In this document: positions 49,546-58,711 of the stretch, one piece after another | Position numbering within the stretch: position 1 is the stretch's first letter | How the letters are laid out: each line of letters begins with the position of its first letter | Source of the DNA: JAMLHH01 sp035515235 | Lineage (GTDB): Bacteria; Bacteroidota; Bacteroidia; Chitinophagales; JADIYW01 | Assembly: GCA_035515235.1 (NCBI GenBank) | Contig: DATJBS010000040.1 | Coordinates: 62,001 to 126,000 of the forward strand | Length of the DNA stretch: 64,000 nucleotides | Direction of reading: 5' to 3' | The notes under the pieces: generated by a model | What the model was told of the DNA's origin: nothing | The model's input: only the letters and a program-made list of their open reading frames with translations | Databases searched by the model: none | Made by a program: the position numbers and the translations under genes

Positions 49546-50985
49546 TCATTTGGTATCATCCACAATCGAGTTCACTGGAAGTAGACCAAGTTCTTGACCT
49601 GTTTTTAAAACGAAATCTAATGAAGCTTGATATTCATTGGGAATATCACCATCTAAGACCGCTTCTTTCAATTTATTTTTGATGATACCCACTTCTCTAC
49701 AAGGTTTTAATTGGAAGATATGCATGATCATTTCACCATCAATAGAAGGTTGCCAATTTCGTATGCGGTCTCTTTCTTCTACTTCTCTGACTTTGAGTTT
49801 GACTACTTGTAAATTCTCTGTATATCTCTTAACCTTAGAAGCATTTTTTGAAGTGATATCAGCTTCGCAAAGTTGTAAAAGACTTTCTAAATCATCTCCT
49901 GCTTCAAAAATAAGTCTTCGAATGGCAGAGTCGGTGATGTTTTCTTTAGTCAATGAAATCGGTCTCAAATGTAGATAGACTAGCTTTTGGACAAATTTCA
50001 TTTTTTCATTCATAGGTAGCTTTAATCTCTTAAATATTTTAGGCACCCATTTAGAACCTAAAACTTCATGCCCATGAAATGTCCAACCATGTCCTTCTTC
50101 AAATTTCTGAGTAGGAGGTTTAGCAATATCATGTAATATAGCCGCCCATCTCAACCATAAATTATCCGACATTTTAGATACATTATCTAAAACTTGGATG
50201 GTATGATAAAAATTATCTTTGTGCCCATAGTTTTCTATCATCTTCACCCCTTGCAATGCGACCATTTCAGGGAAGAACTGATGCAGTAAATGAGTGTCAA
50301 ACAATAAATTGAAACCTACAGAAGGCTTAGGAGATAAAATGATTTTATTGAGTTCATCTACTATTCTCTCTGTAGACAAAATAGATAATCGATTAGCTAA
50401 TGGAGCAATAGCTTTTAAAGTATTGGGCTCTATCTTAAAGTTTAATTGACTAGCAAAACGTACAGCTCGCATCATTCTGAGCGGATCGTCATTAAAAGTT
50501 ACGCTTGGGTCTAATGGAGTTTTAAGAATGCCTTTTTCAATATCTTTAATTCCATTAAATGGATCAATGACTTGTCCATAACGCTCAGGATGTAGATCTA
50601 TAGCCAATGCGTTGATAGTAAAATCTCTTCTCCACTGATCATCTTCTAATGTGCCATTTTCTACAATTGGATTTCTGCTGTCTGATCGATAAGACTCTTT
50701 TCTTGCACCTACAAATTCGATATCCCATCCTTGGGTTTTGAACATGGCAGTACCAAAATTTTTGTAAACAGTGACTTTCGGTTGATTAGGAAAGTAAGAA
50801 GCTGCTTTCTTTGCTAATTCTATACCACTTCCTACACAGACGATATCGATATCTTTGGAAGATCGGTTTAAGAATTTATCTCTTACATATCCTCCCACAG
50901 CGAATGCTTCTATTCCTAATTCGGAAGCTGCTTTTGATACACTTTCTAATATTTTATTTTCAGTTCCGGAGAATTGGATAATCAT
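49546..50985 (-). CDS. cca: CCA tRNA nucleotidyltransferase / poly(A) polymerase family with HD domain
   Basis: This is a 479-residue class II nucleotidyltransferase that completes or repairs the CCA end of tRNAs. The head domain has AVGGYVRDKFLNRSSKDIDIVC (catalytic Asp45 and Asp47) and TLEDDQWRRDFTINALAIDL. The neck has DDPLRMMRAVRFASQL, followed by an HD phosphohydrolase domain with LHDIAKP and HGHEVLG. Domain order and length agree with Bacteroidetes CCA enzymes, but CCA-adding and poly(A) polymerase members cannot be separated by eye. It is first gene of the operon, with miaA immediately after. Confidence 0.9.
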   Translation of the reverse strand: MIIQFSGTENKILESVSKAASELGIEAFAVGGYVRDKFLNRSSKDIDIVCVGSGIELAKKAASYFPNQPKVTVYKNFGTAMFKTQGWDIEFVGARKESYRSDSRNPIVENGTLEDDQWRRDFTINALAIDLHPERYGQVIDPFNGIKDIEKGILKTPLDPSVTFNDDPLRMMRAVRFASQLNFKIEPNTLKAIAPLANRLSILSTERIVDELNKIILSPKPSVGFNLLFDTHLLHQFFPEMVALQGVKMIENYGHKDNFYHTIQVLDNVSKMSDNLWLRWAAILHDIAKPPTQKFEEGHGWTFHGHEVLGSKWVPKIFKRLKLPMNEKMKFVQKLVYLHLRPISLTKENITDSAIRRLIFEAGDDLESLLQLCEADITSKNASKVKRYTENLQVVKLKVREVEERDRIRNWQPSIDGEMIMHIFQLKPCREVGIIKNKLKEAVLDGDIPNEYQASLDFVLKTGQELGLLPVNSIVDDTK

Positions 50986-51106
50986 TTCAATAAAATTAGT
51001 AATTACAAGTTGAATGTCTGACGATAATAGAACGTAACTGAATACTGAAATATTTAGGTCGAAGATAAGGAATGATTATCTTTATTTGCTATAACTTAAG
51101 ATTACG

Positions 51107-52150
51107 GTGAAGTCAAATCTCTTTTTTTCAATCATAATACCTATCTATAATCGTCCTGATGAATTGGATGAATTATTAGCTTCTATTGTGAAGCAAAAAG
51201 ATAGCCCTCCATTTGAAGTCATAGTTGTAGAGGATGGATCTACTGTAAAATGCAATTCGGTCATTGAAAAATATCAAGATCAATTAACTATTCAATATTT
51301 CTTTAAAGAAAATTCTGGACCAGGTGATTCTCGTAATTATGGAATGAGAAAAGCTCAAGGAGATTATTTTATTATTTTGGATTCAGATACTATAGTTCCT
51401 CAGGAATATTTAAAAATAGTTGATAATGAATTGAATGCACACTATGTAGATGCTTATGGCGGTCCTGATATGTCAGATGAGAATTTCTCTGTTTTGCAAA
51501 AAGCCATTACCTATGCCATGACTTCTACATTGACAACAGGAGGAATTAGAGGGAAGAAAAAGCAAGTAGGAAAGTTTCAACCTCGAAGTTTTAATATGGG
51601 CATCAGTCGTAAAGTATTTGAAAAAACAGGAGGGTTTCAACCATTGAGAGTAGGAGAGGATGTAGATTTTAGTATCTCTCTTTGGGAAAATGGATTCACT
51701 ACGAGATTGTTTGAAAATGCAAAAGTATATCACAAAAGAAGATCAACGCTTTCATCTTTTAGTAAACAAGTATTTCAATTTGGAGCTGCACGACCTATTA
51801 TTTTTCAAAGACATCCTCAGTATAAAAGCTTAATGTTTTGGTTTCCTTCGGTTTTTTTGATAGGCTCAATTTTAGCTTTCGTTATTTTTATTTCAAGTTT
51901 CCTATTTCAGAGTGAAAATTTAAATTGGATTTTAAAAATCCCATTTCAGCTTTGGTGTATTTATTTATTAGCCAACTTCATAGCGGCGACATTTCAATTT
52001 AAAAGCATTATAGTTGGAGCACTTTCGGTGATGACTTCTTTGATTCAATTGTGTTCGTATGGAGCCGGATTTTTATTGTCTATGTTTAAATTGAATGTTT
52101 TAAATCTATCTCCTGAAAAAGCTTTCCCTTCTCATTTCTATTTGAAGTAA
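51107..52150 (+). CDS. Glycosyltransferase family 2 with C-terminal membrane segments
   Basis: This is a 347-residue GT-A-type glycosyltransferase. FSIIIPIYNRPDELDELLASIV, VIVVEDGSTVKC (nucleotide binding), GPGDSRNYGMRKAQGDYFIILDSDTIV (DxD metal site as DSD) and FNMGISRKVFEKTGGFQPLRVGEDVDFSISLW (acceptor region, ED motif) are visible. Three hydrophobic helices follow at about 245-268, 275-300 and 300-330. The start is a GTG at 51107; the next in-frame ATG would delete part of the first beta strand. Neighbours (a GmhA-like sugar isomerase and a mannose-1-phosphate guanylyltransferase) suggest a role in surface polysaccharide or glycolipid synthesis. Acceptor unknown. Confidence 0.87.
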   Translation: MKSNLFFSIIIPIYNRPDELDELLASIVKQKDSPPFEVIVVEDGSTVKCNSVIEKYQDQLTIQYFFKENSGPGDSRNYGMRKAQGDYFIILDSDTIVPQEYLKIVDNELNAHYVDAYGGPDMSDENFSVLQKAITYAMTSTLTTGGIRGKKKQVGKFQPRSFNMGISRKVFEKTGGFQPLRVGEDVDFSISLWENGFTTRLFENAKVYHKRRSTLSSFSKQVFQFGAARPIIFQRHPQYKSLMFWFPSVFLIGSILAFVIFISSFLFQSENLNWILKIPFQLWCIYLLANFIAATFQFKSIIVGALSVMTSLIQLCSYGAGFLLSMFKLNVLNLSPEKAFPSHFYLK

Positions 52151-52192
52151 ACAATTTTCTATTTTGTTTAAAATGATCTGTATTTTTAAGCT

Positions 52193-52828
52193 ATGAATTC
52201 AAATCAACTCCAACAGTCACTCAACCCTATTGAACCTGAAGATTATGTATCTACGCTTCAAGCAGTTTTGTCTCAACTGGATTTGAGTCAAATCAAAAAA
52301 GCTACACAGGTTTTGATGGAAGCTTATGAGAGAGGGAATTGTATTTATATTTTTGGCAATGGAGGAAGCGGCACAACAGCTTCTCATATGACAGGTGATT
52401 TTATCAAAGGAGTTTCTTTTGGTTTAGAAAAGAAGTTCAAAATGATTTGTCTCAATGACAATTTCACGACTATGACTGCTTTTGCCAATGATATTTCTTA
52501 CGATTATGTTTTTGTAGAACCTTTGAAGAATTTTTTACAAAAAGGAGATGTCGTTATCGGTATTTCAGGTAGTGGAAATTCAAGAAATGTAGTCTTAGCT
52601 TTAGAATACGCAGAGTCTCAAGGAAATACTATCATTGGATTTTCTGGATACAGTGGAGGTAGAGTACGAGAATTGTCTGAGGTGTCTATCTACATTCCTA
52701 TTAATAGCATGGAGCTGGCAGAAGATTTACACATGTCTATTTTTCACATGATCAAAAACAAAATCATCTCCGAACTCCACGGTGGATTAGGATTGAATTT
52801 AGGTCAGCAATATTTAGATAGAATATAG
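52193..52828 (+). CDS. SIS-domain sugar-phosphate isomerase (GmhA-like)
   Basis: This is a 211-residue SIS protein similar to sedoheptulose-7-phosphate isomerase. It shows IYIFGNGGSGTTASHMTGDF (phosphate and substrate loop), MICLNDNFTTMTAFAND, VVIGISGSGNSRNVVLALEYA (the SIS serine loop), IGFSGYSGG and the C-terminal metal/substrate histidine region AEDLHMSIFHMI. The length equals GmhA. Sequence alone does not separate GmhA from other ketose-phosphate SIS isomerases. It follows the glycosyltransferase by 42 bases and overlaps nothing; the manC-like gene is convergent. A role in heptose or related surface sugar supply is plausible. Confidence 0.85.
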   Translation: MNSNQLQQSLNPIEPEDYVSTLQAVLSQLDLSQIKKATQVLMEAYERGNCIYIFGNGGSGTTASHMTGDFIKGVSFGLEKKFKMICLNDNFTTMTAFANDISYDYVFVEPLKNFLQKGDVVIGISGSGNSRNVVLALEYAESQGNTIIGFSGYSGGRVRELSEVSIYIPINSMELAEDLHMSIFHMIKNKIISELHGGLGLNLGQQYLDRI

Positions 52829-52829
52829 A

Positions 52830-53912
52830 TTATAAATATTTTTCGCCTCCTTTGTTGCTCTTGATATCGTGAGTAAATTCTTTGATTTTTTGCTCGTTGT
52901 CTTTATTGCAAATCAATAATACATCCTCGGTATCTACTACAATAAAGTTTTCTAATCCTTCTATCACCACTAATTTGTCATCAGATACATTGATGATATT
53001 ATTGAAAGAGTCATAGATCACTACTTGTTTCCCAGAAACAGCATTCTGTAAATAATCTTTTTCTTTTTCAGCATATAGAGAAGCCCAAGTTCCTAAGTCA
53101 CTCCAACCAAGATTAGCTGGTAATACAAATACATTTTCTGCTTTTTCCATGATACCAAAGTCGATGGAGATATTTGGACATTCTGCAAATGCTTTTTCTA
53201 TAGCTAAAACTTCTTTGTCAGAATTGAAATACTTTTTAATGTCATTGAAGGCATCACTAACTTCGTGTAAATAGGTTTCAAATGCTTGTATAATGTTTTT
53301 TACATTCCAGATAAATATTCCAGCATTCCATAAGAAATCACCGCTTTCAATAAATTGTTCTGCAGTTTCTTTATTTGGTTTTTCTGTAAATGTTTTGACT
53401 TTATATACTTCATTATCAGAAATATCTTCATGGTATTGGATATATCCGTAACCAGTGTCGGGTCTTGTTGGTAGAATTCCCAAAGTGCATAAAGCATCAT
53501 TTTGACTCACAAAATCAAAAGCACTTTGTACTATTCTAGCAAATTCTTCTTCTTTCAAAATAATATGATCAGAAGGCGCTACAATAATATTAGCATTTGG
53601 ATCTAATTGTTGAATCTTATAAGAAGCGTAAGCAATGCAAGGAGCGGTATTCTTTCTTGCAGGCTCAGCTAAAATATTCTCTTCTTTTATTTCAGGAAGT
53701 TGTTCTTTGACTAAATCGATATAATCTTCATTCGTCAAAATGAATATTTTATCTGCGTCACAAATGCTTAAGAACCTTCTAAAAGTAGATTGTAATAAAG
53801 ATTCTCCTGTTCCTAAAATATCCAAAAACTGTTTTGGTTTTTGAGTTCTACTTGCTGGCCAAAATCTACTTCCAATCCCTCCAGCCATTATGGCAGCATA
53901 ATTATTTTGCAT
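52830..53912 (-). CDS. manC: Mannose-1-phosphate guanylyltransferase
   Basis: This is a 360-residue nucleotidyltransferase that makes GDP-mannose from GTP and mannose-1-phosphate. It shows AAIMAGGIGSRFWPASRTQKPKQF (nucleotide-binding signature), IVAPSDHII, a PTRPDTGYGYI segment, VKTFTEKPNKETAEQF, LWNAGIFIW and NLGWSDLGTWASLY. The C-terminal isomerase (cupin) half of bifunctional ManC/AlgA enzymes is absent, so this is the single-function form common in Bacteroidetes. It lies 2 bases after the GmhA-like gene on the other strand. The call is firm; the gene symbol follows the guanylyltransferase activity. Confidence 0.9.
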   Translation of the reverse strand: MQNNYAAIMAGGIGSRFWPASRTQKPKQFLDILGTGESLLQSTFRRFLSICDADKIFILTNEDYIDLVKEQLPEIKEENILAEPARKNTAPCIAYASYKIQQLDPNANIIVAPSDHIILKEEEFARIVQSAFDFVSQNDALCTLGILPTRPDTGYGYIQYHEDISDNEVYKVKTFTEKPNKETAEQFIESGDFLWNAGIFIWNVKNIIQAFETYLHEVSDAFNDIKKYFNSDKEVLAIEKAFAECPNISIDFGIMEKAENVFVLPANLGWSDLGTWASLYAEKEKDYLQNAVSGKQVVIYDSFNNIINVSDDKLVVIEGLENFIVVDTEDVLLICNKDNEQKIKEFTHDIKSNKGGEKYL

Positions 53913-54094
53913 CTTTTTGTGGTATGTTATGTTGTGTGCTCGAAAATAGTTACAATTAATTAAAACTGTGGTAAATATTACAACAAAATAGATAGGTCTC
54001 TATTAAATTAAATTTGTCAATACACGATTTTAAAGATATACTATCTTCTTGTAAACTTTTTTAGCTATCTTCTTAGTTCTATTAATTTCTAATT

Positions 54095-56296
54095 ATGCTA
54101 AAGACTCCTGATGATTTGCTAAAATCATTAAAGACTTATTTTGGATTTGATCAATTTAGAGGTCAGCAAGTTTCAATAATTGAAAGTGTTTTAAATAATC
54201 AAGATACTTTTGTAATCATGCCTACTGGAGGAGGGAAGTCTCTCTGCTACCAATTGCCGGCATTAGTTTCAGAAGGTACTGCGATAGTAATTTCACCTTT
54301 GATTGCATTGATGAAAAATCAAGTAGATTTAATTAGATCTTATTCAAGTGTAGATAATATCGCTCACTTCTTAAACTCTTCTTTAAATAAAGCTCAAATC
54401 AAAGCCGTTAAAGACGATTTGACAAATGGATATACTAAAATATTATATGTAGCTCCAGAATCTTTAGTAAAAGAAGAAAATATTGAATTTTTAAAGTCCA
54501 TTCCCATATCATTTGTTGCTGTAGATGAAGCGCATTGTATTTCAGAATGGGGCCATGATTTCAGGCCGGAGTATAGAAAGATTAGAAAAATGATCAATTC
54601 TATCAATGATAATATTCCAATCTTAGCATTGACTGCTACTGCTACTCCAAAAGTGCAAGTGGATATCATGAAGACGCTCAATATGAAGTCGCCAAATATT
54701 TTCAAGGATTCTTTCATGAGACACAATCTCTATTATGAAATGAGATCGAAAGTCAATAAAGAAGCAGCGCAGAAAGAAATCGTTAAATACGTCAAAAAAG
54801 AAGCAGGTAAATCAGGAATTATATACTGCCTCAGTAGAAAAAGTACAGAAGCAATTGCAGAGCGACTCAAAGTGAATGGTATCAAAGCAGAACCCTATCA
54901 TGCAGGATTAGAAGCAGGCAAAAGAAGTGAAAATCAAGATAAATTTCTAATGGAAGAACTCGATGTGATAGTTGCAACTATTGCATTCGGAATGGGTATC
55001 GACAAGCCAGATGTAAGGTTTGTGATTCATTATGATGTCCCTAAAAGTTTAGAAAATTATTATCAAGAAACTGGAAGAGCAGGAAGAGATGGCTTAGAAG
55101 GAAATTGTATCACTTTCTTTAGTCCTAAAGACATTGATAAGATGGAAAAATTGTTGCGAGACAAACCTGTAGCTGAAAAAGAGATAGGAACGCAGCATTT
55201 GACTGAAATGGAAGCTTATAGTGTATCTTCTGACTGTAGGAAAAAATTTGTTCTTCAATATTTCGGTGAAAGCATGGAAGGCGATCAGTGTAAAGGCATG
55301 TGCGACAACTGCAGAAATCCTAAGCCAAAAGAGAACGCTACTAAAGAAGTTAAAATGTTGCTCGACTTGATACAGAAAATCAATGAACAACATGCTTTCC
55401 CTCATCTATTGAATATATTAATAGGCAAGCTATCGAATGATGTCAAATCATTTAGTCACGATAAATCTATTTACTTTGGTGCAGGAAAAGAGAAAGATTT
55501 ACTGTTTTGGGAATCTGTATATAGAAAAGCTATTTTAGAAGGCTTGATTATTAAAGATATTGAGCAGTATGGTGTTTTAAAACTTACTGCAAAAGGTAAA
55601 GAGTTTATCCAGAAGCCTCAAGATATTGAAGTCAGTATTCATCATGTTTTTGAAACCAATGAAGATGAAGATGATTCCAATAATAACAAATCACAAGCGC
55701 TAGATAGCGTATTATTTAATTTATTAAAGTCTATCCGTCAACAGCAAGCTAAGCTTAAAAAAGTCATGCCTTGGGTGATATTTATGGATCCATCTTTAGA
55801 AGAGATGGCTACATTATATCCTATCACTATTGACGAGCTGTCCATGATATCTGGAGTCAGTAATGGCAAGGCGCTTAAATTCGGTAAGCCATTTGTTGAA
55901 GCTATCGCAAAATATGTGGATGAAAACGATATTGATAGAGCGGATGATTTCTCGGGTGTTAAAAATGTCGCTAATAAGCTCAATAATAAAATTTCTATTA
56001 TCACATTGATAGATAAAAAAATTCCACTGGGAGATATAGCGAAGTCTAGAAAAATTCCTTTAGAAGATTTAATACAAGACCTTGAAAGTATCGTACAATC
56101 AGGAACTAAAGTTAATATCAGATATCATTTAGATGATGAGGTGGATGAAGATATTCAAGATATCATCTTTGATTATTTTGCAGAAGCTGATTCAGATGGT
56201 TGTGATGTAGCATTCAAATCTTTAAAAGAAGAAGATATTGAGATGGAAGAGATTAAACTTTGCAGAATTACTTATATCAGTGAAAATGCCTTGTAG
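54095..56296 (+). CDS. recQ: ATP-dependent DNA helicase RecQ
   Basis: This is a 733-residue 3'-5' DNA helicase for recombination and fork repair. Motif I PTGGGKS (43-49), motif II DEAH (144-147), ILALTATATP, GIIYCLSRKSTE, ATIAFGMGIDKPDVRFVIH and QETGRAGRDG are visible. A zinc-binding region (CRKKFVLQYF, CKGMCDNC) follows, then a winged-helix RQC domain, an HRDC domain (about 540-620, FMDPSLEEMATLYPITIDELSMISGV) and a C-terminal helix-turn-helix region (PLGDIAKSRKIPLEDLIQDL) found in Bacteroidetes RecQ. It stands alone, divergent from manC. No sign of damage. Confidence 0.95.
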   Translation: MLKTPDDLLKSLKTYFGFDQFRGQQVSIIESVLNNQDTFVIMPTGGGKSLCYQLPALVSEGTAIVISPLIALMKNQVDLIRSYSSVDNIAHFLNSSLNKAQIKAVKDDLTNGYTKILYVAPESLVKEENIEFLKSIPISFVAVDEAHCISEWGHDFRPEYRKIRKMINSINDNIPILALTATATPKVQVDIMKTLNMKSPNIFKDSFMRHNLYYEMRSKVNKEAAQKEIVKYVKKEAGKSGIIYCLSRKSTEAIAERLKVNGIKAEPYHAGLEAGKRSENQDKFLMEELDVIVATIAFGMGIDKPDVRFVIHYDVPKSLENYYQETGRAGRDGLEGNCITFFSPKDIDKMEKLLRDKPVAEKEIGTQHLTEMEAYSVSSDCRKKFVLQYFGESMEGDQCKGMCDNCRNPKPKENATKEVKMLLDLIQKINEQHAFPHLLNILIGKLSNDVKSFSHDKSIYFGAGKEKDLLFWESVYRKAILEGLIIKDIEQYGVLKLTAKGKEFIQKPQDIEVSIHHVFETNEDEDDSNNNKSQALDSVLFNLLKSIRQQQAKLKKVMPWVIFMDPSLEEMATLYPITIDELSMISGVSNGKALKFGKPFVEAIAKYVDENDIDRADDFSGVKNVANKLNNKISIITLIDKKIPLGDIAKSRKIPLEDLIQDLESIVQSGTKVNIRYHLDDEVDEDIQDIIFDYFAEADSDGCDVAFKSLKEEDIEMEEIKLCRITYISENAL

Positions 56297-56596
56297 AATT
56301 ATTATCTAACAAAGAAATTCAAAACTAGTATTTTCTACTTTTCACTTAATAAATAATTACTACTAAAAATAGGGGGATGAAACTCTTCATCGGCATCCTA
56401 TCTTTGAATATCGATAAAGAGCATGTGGAAATGTTTCGATAGAAAAAGTTGTTTATATTTTATTTGTGGTAAAAAAAGTAGAAATCAAAATTGTAATTAG
56501 TTTTTAAGCTTTTGACCTGAATTGGTTAAGAGTGTATGTGGAAATGTGTGGCTTGTTTAGAGATAAACAAGCCTCTTTTCTTTTGTAGATACTGGG
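56297..56596 (+). ncRNA. Gene-free stretch with a possible small-RNA transcript
   Basis: There is no coding frame in these 300 bases. A TATCTTTG box at 56399-56406 (perfect TAnnTTTG) is followed after about 145 bases by a strong terminator-like hairpin at 56550-56573. The sequence ATGTGGAAATG occurs at about 56423 and again at about 56536. A short stem TATCGA/TCGATA spans 56409-56441. Together this could be a transcript of about 165 bases of unknown kind, or an extended recQ 3' end. Confidence 0.35.
56550..56585 (+). terminator. Strong intrinsic terminator (possible end of a small RNA or recQ)
   Basis: A perfect 9-bp stem (GGCTTGTTT / AAACAAGCC) with a 6-base loop is followed by TCTTTTCTTTT on the plus strand. 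The convergent gene at 56597 starts its 3' end just after it. Confidence 0.75.
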
Positions 56597-57919
56597 TTAT
56601 TGAGTTTTTATAAAATTCTTCAAATACACTTTACGCTCTCCTTGAATTTGGATGAAATACATTCCATTAGGAAAATCAGAAGTATTTATGCTAAAATTTT
56701 TGACTGTTTGTTGAGGATTTTGGTTGGTGAAAACTTTACTTCCATTGATGCTATAAATTTCTATTTTTTGAATTTTTGCATCTTCCTTAATAGAGATATT
56801 TAAAATATCACTTGCTGGATTGGGATGAATGCTGATGTTTTCAGAATTGTAACGTTCTTTTATGGCTGTAGGTTCTTGAATTTTATATACATGAATCAAT
56901 GTGAAAAGCCCATACTCAAATTCCTTATTTGCTGCAGTTTCTCTCACATCAATGATTTTTGCTCCGCCTCCTATTGTTCTCACAGAGTAATTCATATTTC
57001 TATGAACATGACCTGCCAACCACAATCCTAAAGATTCTTTGAATTTTAATAAATCTCTACTCATTTTATCAAAATCAGTCAGAGGTAATCCATTGAAAAT
57101 AGCTGTTACATCGCGATGTGGAGGTTGATGAGTAAGGAGAATTAAGTTCTTGTCACTTCTGCTCGGGTGAGTTGCAATGGTATTGAGTAACCAATCGTAA
57201 GTTCCTCCTGCAAAGTCATTTAATCTCGCTTCTGCTCCTACTCCAGGTTCGTCTTTTCTGACGTGATATCTTGGATTGAAGTCAAAAGCTAAAAATCCAA
57301 CACCTTTATGAGAGAAGCTAAAGTTTTGATGGTAATGATATTGCTCTGATTCTGGATTATAGACGCTCTCTAGACGAGTGCCATCGTCCCAATTGTCAAA
57401 AAATTGAGCTGCATTGTCGTAGGTATCTTTAAATACCACGTTCATTACAGAGTCTCCATATGCGTACTCTGCTTCATCTTGAAATCTAACATATGGCCAT
57501 ATATCATGGTTGCCAATTGTAGGAACGTACGGAATATCGAGCGCATCTAGGATTTCTTTCGCTTTGTCAAATTCTGATTTCTCTCCGCTATCCGTAATAT
57601 CTCCTGTTACTAATACAAATTGTATGTCATTAGCGGCTTTATTTTCATTGATCCAATTGACCGCTCTTCTGAGTCTTACCGCAGAGTATCCGACATCTCC
57701 TTCAGGCATGGTGTCATTCAAATATCCTTTGGTACCATAATCCCCTTGACCTTCGCCGATATGAATGTCTGTCATATGTACAAAAGTAAATGCGTAGGAT
57801 GCTCCAGGTTCGTCTTTGTTTAAATAATAATGTCTTACTTGAGTACTATCCTGACCCAATAAATGTGAAGAGAAAGTAGTAAGAAATAATATAATGAAGG
57901 ATGTAAAAATATGTTTCAT
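56597..57919 (-). CDS. Secreted metallophosphoesterase with type IX sorting domain
   Basis: This is a 440-residue exported calcineurin-like phosphoesterase: signal peptide (about 1-22, LLGQ), FVHMTDIHIGEGQGD, FVLVTGDITDSGEKSEF, VPTIGNHDIWPY, ILLTHQPPHRD and LWLAGHVHRNM (GHxH). The C-terminal 75 residues are a type A sorting domain: ISIHPNPASDILNISI, IYSINGSKVF and NGMYFIQIQGERKVYLKNFI. It is therefore predicted to leave the cell through the type IX system encoded here (porU/porV/gldJ). A TAACTTTG -7 box lies at 57939-57946, 20 bases upstream of the ATG. Substrate unknown. Confidence 0.88.
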   Translation of the reverse strand: MKHIFTSFIILFLTTFSSHLLGQDSTQVRHYYLNKDEPGASYAFTFVHMTDIHIGEGQGDYGTKGYLNDTMPEGDVGYSAVRLRRAVNWINENKAANDIQFVLVTGDITDSGEKSEFDKAKEILDALDIPYVPTIGNHDIWPYVRFQDEAEYAYGDSVMNVVFKDTYDNAAQFFDNWDDGTRLESVYNPESEQYHYHQNFSFSHKGVGFLAFDFNPRYHVRKDEPGVGAEARLNDFAGGTYDWLLNTIATHPSRSDKNLILLTHQPPHRDVTAIFNGLPLTDFDKMSRDLLKFKESLGLWLAGHVHRNMNYSVRTIGGGAKIIDVRETAANKEFEYGLFTLIHVYKIQEPTAIKERYNSENISIHPNPASDILNISIKEDAKIQKIEIYSINGSKVFTNQNPQQTVKNFSINTSDFPNGMYFIQIQGERKVYLKNFIKTQ

Positions 57920-58084
57920 CAGGTTGTTTTTGATGTCACAAAGTTATTCTAAAAGGACGGAATTAAATATTAATAATCATTCAAAAATATTTAACATACT
58001 TTTTTTTAACATACACTTGTTTATCTAACCGTTTATGGTGATATTTAGTTCTTCTTACAAATTATACTTTTTAAAACTATACAT

Positions 58085-58666
58085 ATGAGAGCTGTTTTCT
58101 TAATAATGATAAGCCTGACTTTGGGTTCGACTTTATCTGCACAAAATCTTCAATATGAGGTCATATTGATGAATAAAAAAATTGGAGACATGAGCGTCAC
58201 TAAAACTAATAGTGAACATGGAGACAGATATATATTGAATAGTGAGAGTATGGCTAAAGTTTTATTTATTAAACAAAGCTCTAAAGTCAATTTTGATGTT
58301 TTATATAATAGTGGTGGATTAGTAAAATCACTATATATCAGCGAAAAGAAAGATGATAATATTACTACTAAAGTTCATAAAGAAGATCTTTTGTATAAAG
58401 TGAATAGCAATAACACCTTGTCTAATTTTAAAGAGAATATCGCTTTTTCTAGTATCTTATTGTATTTTAAAGAGCCAGTAGGAGTGTCCAGAATTTTTAT
58501 CGAAAGATTAGGAGCATTCTTGCCTTTGAAAAAGACTGGAACAGGTCAATATGAATATTTACAGCCAGATGGCACTACTAGCATCTATAGATATAAAGCA
58601 GGTGTGCTTCACGAAATAGAGCTAAAAAGAGGAATTGGCTCTGTGTATATTCGCAAGTTAGTATAA
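58085..58666 (+). CDS. Exported hypothetical protein (DUF6134-like)
   Basis: This is a 193-residue protein with a signal peptide (cut near STLSAQ, about residue 20) and a beta-strand-rich body (LQYEVILMNKKIGDMSVTKT; FDVLYNSGGLVKSLYIS; VSRIFIERLGAFLPLKKT; YEYLQPDGTTSIYRYKAG). It resembles the DUF6134 family of Bacteroidetes by memory of its strand pattern; this is unproven. It is a single gene ending at the bidirectional terminator 58673-58706 facing lysS. Function unknown; export to the periplasm or outer membrane is likely. Confidence 0.7.
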   Translation: MRAVFLIMISLTLGSTLSAQNLQYEVILMNKKIGDMSVTKTNSEHGDRYILNSESMAKVLFIKQSSKVNFDVLYNSGGLVKSLYISEKKDDNITTKVHKEDLLYKVNSNNTLSNFKENIAFSSILLYFKEPVGVSRIFIERLGAFLPLKKTGTGQYEYLQPDGTTSIYRYKAGVLHEIELKRGIGSVYIRKLV

Positions 58667-58672
58667 TGATAT

Positions 58673-58706
58673 AAAAAAGGCTTTCTAATTTAGAAAGCCT
58701 TTTTTT
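58673..58706. terminator. Bidirectional terminator between the 58085 gene and lysS
   Basis: A 9-bp stem GGCTTTCTA / TAGAAAGCC with a 3-base loop has A and T runs on each side, so it can stop both convergent transcripts. Confidence 0.85.
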
Positions 58707-58711
58707 ATTAC

